A stretch of DNA of 5,538 bases from Limisphaerales bacterium (GCA_003140275.1 PLJQ01000494.1:1-5538), one strand, 5' to 3'; positions 1-5,538 are shown, counted from the first letter of the stretch. The notes: a model not told the origin generated them from the letters alone. Numbers and translations are program-made.

Positions 1-1746
1 GATTGGGGCACCAGCAAGGCCTACGTCATCGGCCTCGCCTTTGTCGCGGCGGGGTTTTCCTCCTTCCCGATCATTCTCGCCGTCTGCGCGCTGACGGGAC
101 TCGTCGGCTACAACTACATCATTGTTTGTAAACACTTTCCCGACGGCGGCGGTGTTTATTCGTCGGCGCGAGATCAAAGCCGCGTGCTGGCCGTGCTCGG
201 TTCACTGTTGCTGCTGGCGGATTTCATCGTTACCGCCGCGATGAGTTGCTGGGATGCGATGATCTACTTCGACGTGCCACACAAATACCTGCAAGTCGCG
301 ACCATCGCGTTCATTCTGCTCATCGGCTTCATCAACTACTTCGGCCCGAAATATTCCGGCAGTTTTGCCGTCGCACTGGCGGTGCCGACCGTGATTGTCG
401 TTGTGACGATCATCGGTTTGAGCGCGCCACACTGGACGTTTGCTTCGATGCAGGCGCCGCACGCGAGCTTCAACAGGAACTGGGTCGCGTTCGTGGGGGT
501 CATACTCGCGCTAAGCGGCGTGGAAGCCATCGCCAATCTGACCGGCGTGATGAAACTGGACACCGGTTCAACGCTCGAAAACCACACCGTGGCTTCGACC
601 GCTAAAAAAGCCATCTTGCCGGTGTCGGTGGAAGTGGTGTTCGGCACCGCGCTACTCGGCCTGGCGATGCTCTCGCTGCCGGCTTCATTCGGTGAAGAAA
701 TCAAGGCCCGCTACGGGGATATGCTGCGATTTTTGGGCGAGGAGTATGGCACGATGGCTCTGGGGCCGCATTTCGGTCACGTGCTCGGCGTTGTGATCGG
801 CCTCGTGGTCGGCCTGTTGCTTTTGAGCGCGGTCAACACGGCGGTGGCGGCGATGATCGGGTTGATCTACATGCTCGCGCGCGATCGCGAAATGCCGCAG
901 CCCTTCACGCGCCTCAACCGGAACGGCGTTCCGTGGTTGCCGTTGGTGGTGGCGGTGGGCCTGCCGGTGATTCTGGTGATGTTCACAGATGATTTGGATT
1001 CTTTGGCGGACATGTACGCCATTGGCGTCGTCGGCGCGATCACGGTGAATCTCGGCTCGTGCTGTTTCAACAAGCAACTGAAACTGAAATTGAGCGAGAG
1101 GTCCGTGATGCTGGTCACGTTCGCCGTGCTGTTTGCGGTGGAAATCACCATCGCGAAAACGAAACCTGCGGCACTGTTCTTTGCGGTATGCGTGCTGGGC
1201 ATCGGCTTTGGCTTGCGCTGGTGGGCAATGAAGTACGCGGGCTTGGAGACGGTGATCCTCAGGCGCGAACATGCCGCGGTGGTCAGGCCGGAGGCGCTCG
1301 CGAATTTTCGCCCCAACCTTACGCCGGGACAATCCGTGCTGGTGGCGGCGCGCGGTTTCACGCCCGTGCTGCGTTACGCGCTGGAAGAGGCCCGGCTGCG
1401 ACAGGGGAATTTGTATGTGCTTTACGTGAAGGAACTGGCCGTCAACCTGCCAGGGCCATTGGCGAACCCACAGCGTCCGCGCTGGCAGGATGACCGTCAG
1501 GCGTCAGAAATCATGTACGGCATGTTCGAACTTGCTCGCGATGCCGGCGTGTCAGTCGTTCCAGTATTTGCCATCAGCGAAAATCCGGCGTCGAGCATCG
1601 TCGATCTTGCGGCGACGCTTGGCGTGGACATTTTGATGCTGGGATCGGCGCAACGACATTCGTTGGTGGCGCTATTGAAGGGGAACGTGGTAACTGAAGT
1701 CGCCAGGAACTTGCCGGACAACATTCAATTGGTTATTCACAGCTAA
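1..1746 (+). CDS. APC-family amino acid permease with C-terminal USP domain (5' partial)
   Basis: Inner-membrane secondary transporter of the amino acid-polyamine-organocation superfamily; substrate cannot be told from sequence. The frame is open from base 1, so the start lies upstream and the visible part is 581 residues. The GTG at 184 is internal, because clear APC sequence precedes it: a hydrophobic TM1 end/TM2 (about residues 8-43) followed by the family motif FPDGGGVYSSAR (residues 46-57). About ten further hydrophobic segments follow, including the TM6-like FVGVILALSGVEAIANL (164-180) and a last pair ending near residue 413, which fits 12 TMs with most of TM1 missing. Residues about 440-581 form a cytoplasmic USP fold: SVLVAARG strand at the start, ASSIVDLAATLGVDILMLGS near the end. 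The usual GxxGx9G(S/T) nucleotide motif is degenerate (G548, Q551, G561, N562). It is separated from glnK by 324 bp and a promoter, so it is probably a separate transcription unit. Family is fairly sure; substrate and link to nitrogen control are unknown. Confidence 0.88.
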   Translation, partial: DWGTSKAYVIGLAFVAAGFSSFPIILAVCALTGLVGYNYIIVCKHFPDGGGVYSSARDQSRVLAVLGSLLLLADFIVTAAMSCWDAMIYFDVPHKYLQVATIAFILLIGFINYFGPKYSGSFAVALAVPTVIVVVTIIGLSAPHWTFASMQAPHASFNRNWVAFVGVILALSGVEAIANLTGVMKLDTGSTLENHTVASTAKKAILPVSVEVVFGTALLGLAMLSLPASFGEEIKARYGDMLRFLGEEYGTMALGPHFGHVLGVVIGLVVGLLLLSAVNTAVAAMIGLIYMLARDREMPQPFTRLNRNGVPWLPLVVAVGLPVILVMFTDDLDSLADMYAIGVVGAITVNLGSCCFNKQLKLKLSERSVMLVTFAVLFAVEITIAKTKPAALFFAVCVLGIGFGLRWWAMKYAGLETVILRREHAAVVRPEALANFRPNLTPGQSVLVAARGFTPVLRYALEEARLRQGNLYVLYVKELAVNLPGPLANPQRPRWQDDRQASEIMYGMFELARDAGVSVVPVFAISENPASSIVDLAATLGVDILMLGSAQRHSLVALLKGNVVTEVARNLPDNIQLVIHS

Positions 1747-1769
1747 GGCCGCCGCATTTTACTCACTGT

Positions 1770-1795
1770 GGTCAAATTGCGACGGTCATTTTGCG
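1770..1795 (+). promoter_or_regulatory. Imperfect direct repeat, candidate upstream activator site
   Basis: GGTCAAATTGCG (1770-1781) and GGTCATTTTGCG (1784-1795) match at 10 of 12 positions with a 14-bp period. They lie about 126-151 bp before the start site predicted from the sigma-54 promoter, within the distance at which enhancer-binding activators usually sit. Against this, NtrC-type sites are normally dyads, and these copies are direct. No known operator is matched. Confidence 0.22.
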
Positions 1796-1869
1796 GGTCG
1801 GGGAGAGAAACGTAAACCAACTGTTTTCAAAAAAGGCTGGTTTTCCGCTACAAAATCCACGGATTCGCC

Positions 1870-1887
1870 GAACATGACTGTATGTTC
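1870..1887. promoter_or_regulatory. 18-bp dyad next to the -24 element
   Basis: GAACAT (1870-1875) and ATGTTC (1882-1887) are perfect inverted arms around the 6-base spacer GACTGT. The right arm ends 7 bp before the TGGCA of the sigma-54 promoter, at about -51 to -34 from the predicted start. This looks like a dimer-binding operator. The position is too close for a classical enhancer, so a repressor or accessory factor is more likely. I cannot name the protein. Confidence 0.3.
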
Positions 1888-1894
1888 AAAGGTT

Positions 1895-1910
1895 TGGCAA
1901 ATCTTTTGCT
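1895..1910 (+). promoter_or_regulatory. Sigma-54 (-24/-12) promoter for glnK-amtB
   Basis: TGGCAAATCTTTTGCT fits the RpoN consensus TGGCACG-N4-TTGCW. GG (1896-1897) and GC (1908-1909) are exactly 10 bp apart, TGGCA and TTGCT are intact, and only the less critical C and G after TGGCA are both A. Transcription would start near 1921, giving a leader of about 150 nt before glnK. Sigma-54 control through NtrC is the known rule for glnK-amtB operons in many Gram-negative bacteria, which supports the call. Confidence 0.72.
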
Positions 1911-1968
1911 TTTCATCACTGGCGAACCATGTCCAGGTTAGATTCTGAGTTTCTGGTGTCGGTTTTTG

Positions 1969-1990
1969 CTTCCGCTCGAGGAAGCGGAAG
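1969..1990 (+). promoter_or_regulatory. Leader stem-loop 1 upstream of glnK
   Basis: CTTCCGCT (1969-1976) pairs perfectly with AGCGGAAG (1983-1990), giving an 8-bp stem with a 6-base loop. It lies within the predicted glnK-amtB leader. It is followed by ATATTCTCTT rather than a run of T, so it is not a standard intrinsic terminator. It could be a structured leader element or a DNA operator. Confidence 0.4.
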
Positions 1991-2008
1991 ATATTCTCTT
2001 CACGTCAA

Positions 2009-2045
2009 CCCGTTCCCCGTGGTGGTAAAAAACAACACGAACGGG
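2009..2045 (+). promoter_or_regulatory. Leader stem-loop 2 just before the glnK ribosome site
   Basis: CCCGTTC (2009-2015) pairs with GAACGGG (2039-2045), a 7-bp stem. After a CCC bulge, GTG (2019-2021) can pair with CAC (2036-2038), leaving an A-rich loop. The stem ends 10 bases before the GGAG of glnK. GTTC at 2048-2051 could pair either with the GAAC of this stem (2039-2042) or with GAAC at 2059-2062 around the ribosome site, so the folds compete. Any control role is inference. Confidence 0.35.
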
Positions 2046-2055
2046 CTGTTCAACT

Positions 2056-2059
2056 GGAG
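2056..2059 (+). promoter_or_regulatory. Ribosome binding site of glnK
   Basis: GGAG lies 11 bases before the ATG at 2071, a slightly long spacing. It supports that start, which also gives the canonical P-II N-terminus MKKIEAIIKPFKL. A short GTTC/GAAC hairpin (2048-2062) would place part of this site in its loop. Confidence 0.55.
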
Positions 2060-2070
2060 AACTAAATCAA

Positions 2071-2409
2071 ATGAAAAAAATCGAAGCCATTATCAAGCCG
2101 TTTAAGTTGGAAGAAGTGAAAGATGCCTTGGGGGAGATGGGGATTGAGGGGATGACGGTCAGCGAGGTCAAGGGGTTTGGCCGGCAAAAAGGCCACACCG
2201 AGATTTATCGCGGCAGCGAGTACACCGTCGATTTCCTGCCCAAGATAAAAATCGAACTGGTGGTCTCAAATGAGAAAGTCAATCCGGCCGTCGCGGCCAT
2301 AGTGAAGGCCGCGAAGACCGGAAAAATCGGGGATGGGAAAGTCTTTGTATCGTCAGTGGAAGAAGCCATCCGTATCCGCACCGAAGAGAAAGGCGAACAA
2401 GCGGTTTAA
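2071..2409 (+). CDS. glnK: P-II family nitrogen regulatory protein GlnK
   Basis: Cytoplasmic trimeric signal protein that senses ATP/ADP, 2-oxoglutarate and, through covalent modification, glutamine; in amtB operons it docks on AmtB and closes it. It has 112 residues, the exact family length, starting MKKIEAIIKPFKLEEVKDAL. The T-loop holds the signature YRGSEYTVDFLPK with Tyr51, the uridylylation site of enteric P-II, and Q39-K40 for 2-oxoglutarate/Mg-ATP binding. The B-loop TGKIGDGKVFV (83-93) and C-loop R101/R103 for nucleotide phosphates are intact. Residue 54 is Asp, as in E. coli GlnB rather than GlnK, so the name rests on the neighbour amtB. Residue 49 is Ser, as in cyanobacterial P-II where it is phosphorylated. 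It is first in a two-gene unit with amtB, 24 bp from the chosen amtB start, behind a sigma-54 promoter. Confidence 0.96.
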   Translation: MKKIEAIIKPFKLEEVKDALGEMGIEGMTVSEVKGFGRQKGHTEIYRGSEYTVDFLPKIKIELVVSNEKVNPAVAAIVKAAKTGKIGDGKVFVSSVEEAIRIRTEEKGEQAV

Positions 2410-2433
2410 CTCCCGGTGAATGACAAAACTCAA

Positions 2434-3996
2434 ATGAAGATCATTATGAATAAATTCCTGTTGTGTTTGACATTATCGGCTGTGGTGGCAGTGAGTGCGA
2501 TGAGCACGCGCGCACAGGGCGCGGCGACAAACGCGCCCGCGGTGCCGGCCAAAGCCGACCCGAATCTCGAACAGCGCATCGCGGATTTGGAAGCCTACGT
2601 CGGCAACGGCACGCGAGGCTCGGATGCTCCGGACGCCAAGGTGAAGTCCAAGCTGGACGGGACGCCCGGACCCGGCCACAACGCCTGGCAGATGACTTCC
2701 GCCGCGCTGGTGTTGTTCATGACACTGCCCGGTCTGGCGCTGTTTTATGGCGGACTGGTTCGCCGGAAAAACGTCCTTTCCGTGCTGGCGCAATGCTTGC
2801 TCATCACCGGATTGGTCACCATTCTTTGGTGGATTTGCGGTTACAGCCTGGTGTTTTCGAGCGCCGCCACCGACACTGCGCAACGGGGCAGCACTTTTCT
2901 CGGCAACCTCAAAACGTTCGCTTTCCTCCACGGGGTCGATTCCGCGCCCAACGGCGACTATTCGTATTGGGTGTCGCAGAACGTTTATGCCATGTATCAA
3001 CTGATGTTCGCGATTATTACGCCGGCGCTGATCATCGGCGCGATTGCTGAACGCATGAAGTTCTCCGCCATCTTCCTGTTCATGACGCTGTGGATGTTCG
3101 TCGTTTATTTCCCCCAGGCCCACATGATCTGGGGCATCGACGGATTTATGAATGGCGTTTGGAATCCCAAGGCGACCATTCGTGCCATTGATTTCGCCGG
3201 GGGTACCGTGGTGCACATGACTTCCGGATGGTCGGCGTTGATTCTTTGTATAATTCTCGGCAAGCGTATTGGCTTTGGCAAAGAAAACATGGCGCCGCAC
3301 AACATGGTGCTGTGCATGGTTGGCACCGGCATGTTGTGGGTCGGTTGGTATGGTTTCAATGCAGGCAGCGCGGTGGCCGCTGACGTTATCGCGGCCAATG
3401 CTTTCACGACTACCACGCTGGCCACGGCCGTGGCGTCCTTCGTCTGGCCGATGGCCGAATGGTTGACCAGAGGCAAACCAAGCATTCTCGGCTTCTGCTC
3501 GGGTGCGGTGGCCGGTCTGGTGGTGATTACTCCTGCATGCGGTTTCGTCAATTCGACCGGCGCGGTGATCATCGGCGTTGCCGCCGGCCTCGTTCCCTGG
3601 TTCTTCTGCTACAAGGTCAAGGGCTGGATCGGTTATGACGACGCGTTGGACACCTTCGGTGTTCATGCGATCGGCGGAACCATGGGCGCTCTTTTGACCG
3701 GCGTGCTGGCCACCGCCGACGTGAACGGCAATTTGAAGAGTAACCTTGCCGATGTTGGCAACAAAATGGACCTGGCGAATCCCGCGACGCAGAACGGTTT
3801 GGCCAGGATCGTGGCCGACCACACGCTGTGGCTGGAACAGGTGAAGGCGATTGGCGTAACCTTGGTGCTCGCAATTGTCGGCACGGTGGTCATCGCGTAC
3901 ATCGTGAAAGCGGTTGTGGGTTTGCGTCCGGCTGAAGAAGTCGAAACCGTCGGCCTCGACCTCGCTGAACATGGCGAAGAAGGGTATCATGGCTGA
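2434..3996 (+). CDS. amtB: Ammonium transporter AmtB with signal peptide and extended N-terminus
   Basis: Trimeric inner-membrane channel of the Amt/Mep/Rh family that conducts ammonium into the cell. In numbering from ATG 2434 (520 aa), the twin pore histidines are H261 (DFAGGTVVH) and H411 (DTFGVHAIGG). The recruitment Asp is D253. The Phe gate is F192 (LMFAIITP) and F308 (WYGFNAGSA), followed by S312. The C-tail GLDLAEHGEEGYHG is typical of the cytoplasmic end that meets GlnK. A signal peptide, MNKFLLCLTLSAVVAVSAM with a likely cut near STRAQ/GA, is followed by about 60 polar residues before the first channel helix. That makes the protein much longer than E. coli AmtB (428 aa). Start choice is uncertain: GTG 2416, ATG 2434 and ATG 2446 are all in frame. 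The GTG adds a polar stretch with no ribosome site. GGTGA at 2415-2419 sits 14 bases before 2434. ATG 2446 gives the cleanest signal peptide. Confidence 0.95.
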   Translation: MKIIMNKFLLCLTLSAVVAVSAMSTRAQGAATNAPAVPAKADPNLEQRIADLEAYVGNGTRGSDAPDAKVKSKLDGTPGPGHNAWQMTSAALVLFMTLPGLALFYGGLVRRKNVLSVLAQCLLITGLVTILWWICGYSLVFSSAATDTAQRGSTFLGNLKTFAFLHGVDSAPNGDYSYWVSQNVYAMYQLMFAIITPALIIGAIAERMKFSAIFLFMTLWMFVVYFPQAHMIWGIDGFMNGVWNPKATIRAIDFAGGTVVHMTSGWSALILCIILGKRIGFGKENMAPHNMVLCMVGTGMLWVGWYGFNAGSAVAADVIAANAFTTTTLATAVASFVWPMAEWLTRGKPSILGFCSGAVAGLVVITPACGFVNSTGAVIIGVAAGLVPWFFCYKVKGWIGYDDALDTFGVHAIGGTMGALLTGVLATADVNGNLKSNLADVGNKMDLANPATQNGLARIVADHTLWLEQVKAIGVTLVLAIVGTVVIAYIVKAVVGLRPAEEVETVGLDLAEHGEEGYHG

Positions 3997-4013
3997 TCAA
4001 CACCGGAAACATT

Positions 4014-4066
4014 TCGACGCTGTGCCAATAATGGCGGACGCGATCCGCCGTTGGCACAGCGTTCGA
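4014..4066. terminator. Long two-part hairpin between amtB and glnA
   Basis: The outer stem is ACGCTGTGCCAA (4017-4028) with TTGGCACAGCGT (4051-4062), 12 perfect pairs. Alternatively, TCGA (4014-4017) pairs with TCGA (4063-4066) past a bulged T. An inner stem GGCGGA (4033-4038)/TCCGCC (4044-4049) closes a 5-base loop, with TAAT opposite G between the stems. It begins 17 bases after the amtB stop. The stem is strong enough for a terminator or a 3'-end stabiliser, but no T-run follows on either strand, so rho-independent termination is not shown. It could also be a dispersed repeat or a protein-binding dyad. Confidence 0.4.
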
Positions 4067-4067
4067 T
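4052..4067 (+). promoter_or_regulatory. Possible degenerate sigma-54 promoter of glnA
   Basis: TGGCACAGCGTTCGAT carries a perfect -24 box (TGGCAC), but the -12 position reads TCGA instead of TTGC: with GG at 4053-4054, the expected GC at 4065-4066 is GA. A start would fall near 4078, 27 bases before glnA. The -24 box lies in the right arm of the hairpin. The broken -12 makes it weak or non-functional. Confidence 0.18.
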
Positions 4068-4104
4068 CACTTAAAACTAAACAATAAAAATCGTAAAAAA
4101 TACT

Positions 4105-5538
4105 ATGGCAACAAATTCAGCAACAACGGCGACCCCAAAAACGGCGATTGAGTTGGGGAAGAAGGGTGGGGCGAGGATGGTGGACGTGAAGTTTGTGGAC
4201 ACGTTTGGGACGTGGCAGCATTTCAGCGTTCCGGTCAGTGAATTGACCGAGGAAGTGTTCGAGGACGGGTTCGGGTTTGACGGGTCATCGATCCGGGGCT
4301 GGAAGAGCATCGAAGCCTCAGACATGCTGGCGATGCCCGACCCGGCCACGGCGTTTATCGATCCGTTCTGCGCCGTGCCCACCCTGAGCCTGACCTGCAC
4401 CATAGCCGAGACGGGCACCAAGGAAGCCTACACTCGCGACCCGCGCGGGATCGCGCAGCGGGGGGAGAAGTATTTGGAATCGACCGGGCTGGCGGACGCG
4501 GCGGTGTTTGGGCCGGAAGCCGAGTTTTTCATCTTCGATGACGTGCGTTTTGATCACAAGAGCAACGGGACGTTTTACAGCGTGGATGGCGAAGAGGCGA
4601 TTTGGAACACGGGGCGGGACGAGATGCCGAATTTGGGCAACAAGATTCGGCACAAGGAAGGATATTTTCCGGTGGCCCCGATCGACACGCAACAGGACAT
4701 TCGGACGGAGATGTGTCTGGTGATGGAGGAGTTGGGGATCCAGATCGAGCGGCAACATCATGAGGTGGCGACGGCGGGGCAGGCGGAAATTGATTTTCGG
4801 TTTGATACGCTGGTCAAGACGGCCGACAACATGATGGTTTACAAGTATGTGATCAAGAACGTGGCCAAGAAGCATGGCAAGACGGCGACGTTCATGCCCA
4901 AGCCCTTGTTTGGGGACAACGGGAGCGGGATGCACACGCACCAGAGCTTGTGGAAGAAAGGCAAGCCGCTGTTTGCGGGCAAGGAATATGCCGGCCTAAG
5001 CCAGATGGCGCTGCATTACATCGGCGGGATATTGAAACATGCCAAGGCGCTGGCGGCGATCTGCAATCCGACGACCAACAGCTACAAGCGTTTGGTGCCC
5101 GGGTATGAAGCGCCGGTGAACCTGGCCTACAGCGCGCGCAACCGGAGTGCGGCGATTCGCATTCCGACGTTCAGCGAGAGTCCGAAAGCCAAGCGGATCG
5201 AGTATCGGCCACCGGATCCGGCCGCCAATCCGTATCTGTGCTACACGGCGTTGTTGATGGCGGGCTTGGACGGGGTGTTGAACAAGATGGATCCGGGCGA
5301 ACCGATGGACAAGAACCTGTATGAACTGCCGCCGGAAGAGCACGCGAAGATTCCGCAGATGCCGGGGAGTTTGAGTGAGTCGCTGGGGTATCTGGAAAAG
5401 GACCATGCGTTTCTGTTGAAAGGCGACGTGTTCACGAAGGACTTTCTGGAGATGTGGATCAGCCACAAGCGCAAGGAACACGACGCGCTGCGCCTGCGCC
5501 CCCATCCCTACGAGTTCTTTCTCTATTACGATGTGTAA
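4105..5538 (+). CDS. glnA: Glutamine synthetase, type I (GlnA)
   Basis: Cytoplasmic dodecameric ligase joining ammonium to glutamate with ATP to make glutamine. It has 477 residues plus stop, against 469 in E. coli. The beta-grasp N-domain has VKFVDTFGTWQHFSVP and the D59 region FDGSSIRGWKSIEASDM. Metal ligands are E138 and E140 (GPEAEFF), E220 (HHEVATAGQ), E228, H277 (NGSGMHTH) and E366. Substrate and phosphate residues are R329 (YKRLVPGYE), E335 on the flap, R347 and R368. The adenylylation motif MDKNLYELPPEE is kept with Tyr406 (E. coli Tyr397), so GlnE control is possible. The C-terminus HPYEFFLYYDV is complete. ATG 4105 is the right start because TPKTAIELGKKGGARMVDVKF aligns with the normal N-terminal helix; ATG 4177 would remove it. 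No Shine-Dalgarno precedes it, only an A-rich stretch (4073-4100). Glycine is mostly GGG here but mostly GGC in amtB. It may be cotranscribed with glnK-amtB or have its own promoter in the 108-bp gap. Confidence 0.97.
   Translation: MATNSATTATPKTAIELGKKGGARMVDVKFVDTFGTWQHFSVPVSELTEEVFEDGFGFDGSSIRGWKSIEASDMLAMPDPATAFIDPFCAVPTLSLTCTIAETGTKEAYTRDPRGIAQRGEKYLESTGLADAAVFGPEAEFFIFDDVRFDHKSNGTFYSVDGEEAIWNTGRDEMPNLGNKIRHKEGYFPVAPIDTQQDIRTEMCLVMEELGIQIERQHHEVATAGQAEIDFRFDTLVKTADNMMVYKYVIKNVAKKHGKTATFMPKPLFGDNGSGMHTHQSLWKKGKPLFAGKEYAGLSQMALHYIGGILKHAKALAAICNPTTNSYKRLVPGYEAPVNLAYSARNRSAAIRIPTFSESPKAKRIEYRPPDPAANPYLCYTALLMAGLDGVLNKMDPGEPMDKNLYELPPEEHAKIPQMPGSLSESLGYLEKDHAFLLKGDVFTKDFLEMWISHKRKEHDALRLRPHPYEFFLYYDV

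Larger units (their letters stand above)
1929..2105 (+). other. Small open frame in the glnK leader (58 codons, doubtful)
   Basis: An ATG at 1929 opens a frame that closes at TAA 2103-2105, overlapping the first 35 bases of glnK in another frame. The 58-residue product has no recognisable domain; it contains an asparagine-rich patch, VVVKNNTNGLFN (residues 31-42). No Shine-Dalgarno precedes it, and the start would be only about 8 nt from the predicted transcript end. It spans both leader hairpins, so translating it would disturb them. An open frame of this size can arise by chance, so it is listed as a candidate leader peptide only. Confidence 0.12.

Noticed and set aside
184..186. GTG as the start of the permease
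   Set aside because: Clear APC sequence, including the GGGVY motif, is in frame upstream to base 1, so the gene is cut by the window edge.
1814..1843. AAACCA/TGGTTT inverted repeat as a terminator for the permease
   Set aside because: Only 6 A/T-rich pairs with an 18-base loop, and the T-run is part of the stem; too weak to call.
1870..1887. LexA/SOS box
   Set aside because: The GAAC...GTTC spacing is 10 bases, not the 4 or 7 of known LexA boxes with this half-site order, and the neighbouring genes are not SOS genes.
1921..2070. Known glutamine riboswitch in the glnK leader
   Set aside because: The conserved core of the glnA RNA motif as I recall it is not present; only unassigned hairpins are seen. 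A covariance model search would settle it.
2473..3990. Long antisense open frame opposite amtB (505 codons)
   Set aside because: The product is rich in His, Arg, Gln and Asp with no hydrophobic core or family motif, as expected from the reverse complement of a GC-rich membrane protein gene. The + strand gene has full AmtB conservation.
4051..4079. Sigma-70 promoter of glnA (TTGGCA with TAAAAC or AAAACT)
   Set aside because: The -10 matches are poor and spacing only partly fits; the A-rich DNA gives many equal candidates.
4318..4941. Antisense open frame opposite glnA
   Set aside because: Same kind of low-complexity Arg/His-rich shadow; the + strand is unambiguous GlnA.

Overview
The window holds a nitrogen-assimilation cluster, all on the + strand: a P-II signal protein (glnK), an ammonium channel (amtB) and type I glutamine synthetase (glnA). 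Upstream is the 3' part of a gene for an amino-acid-permease-like transporter with a universal-stress-protein (USP) tail. DNA is fairly GC-rich. The style of the proteins (AmtB with an extended N-terminus, GlnA with the TFGTWQHFSVP variant, few strong Shine-Dalgarno sites) suggests a free-living, soil or freshwater Gram-negative bacterium. A Verrucomicrobiota member is my best guess; this is inference from protein feel, not a database result.

Layout. 1-1746: APC-family permease with USP domain, cut by the left edge. 1747-2070: 324-bp gap with no convincing gene but several regulatory-looking signals. These are an imperfect 12-bp direct repeat (1770-1795), an 18-bp dyad (1870-1887), a well-spaced sigma-54 -24/-12 promoter (1895-1910), and a predicted leader of about 150 nt with two stem-loops (1969-1990, 2009-2045) and a 58-codon open frame (1929-2105) running into glnK. 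2071-2409: glnK. 2434-3996: amtB, 24 bp after glnK. 3997-4104: a gap with a long imperfect hairpin (4014-4066) and an A-rich stretch lacking a Shine-Dalgarno. 4105-5538: glnA, whose stop codon is the last base triplet of the window.

How it works together. When nitrogen is scarce, sigma-54 RNA polymerase and an NtrC-like activator would transcribe glnK-amtB. AmtB conducts ammonia inward, GlnK binds and blocks AmtB when nitrogen is plentiful, and GlnA fixes the ammonium onto glutamate. Tyr51 of GlnK and Tyr406 of GlnA are both conserved, so uridylylation and adenylylation control are possible. The enzymes for these (GlnD, GlnE) and the NtrB/NtrC pair are not in the window. The genes themselves are standard. 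The least explained parts are the glnK leader and the amtB-glnA hairpin.
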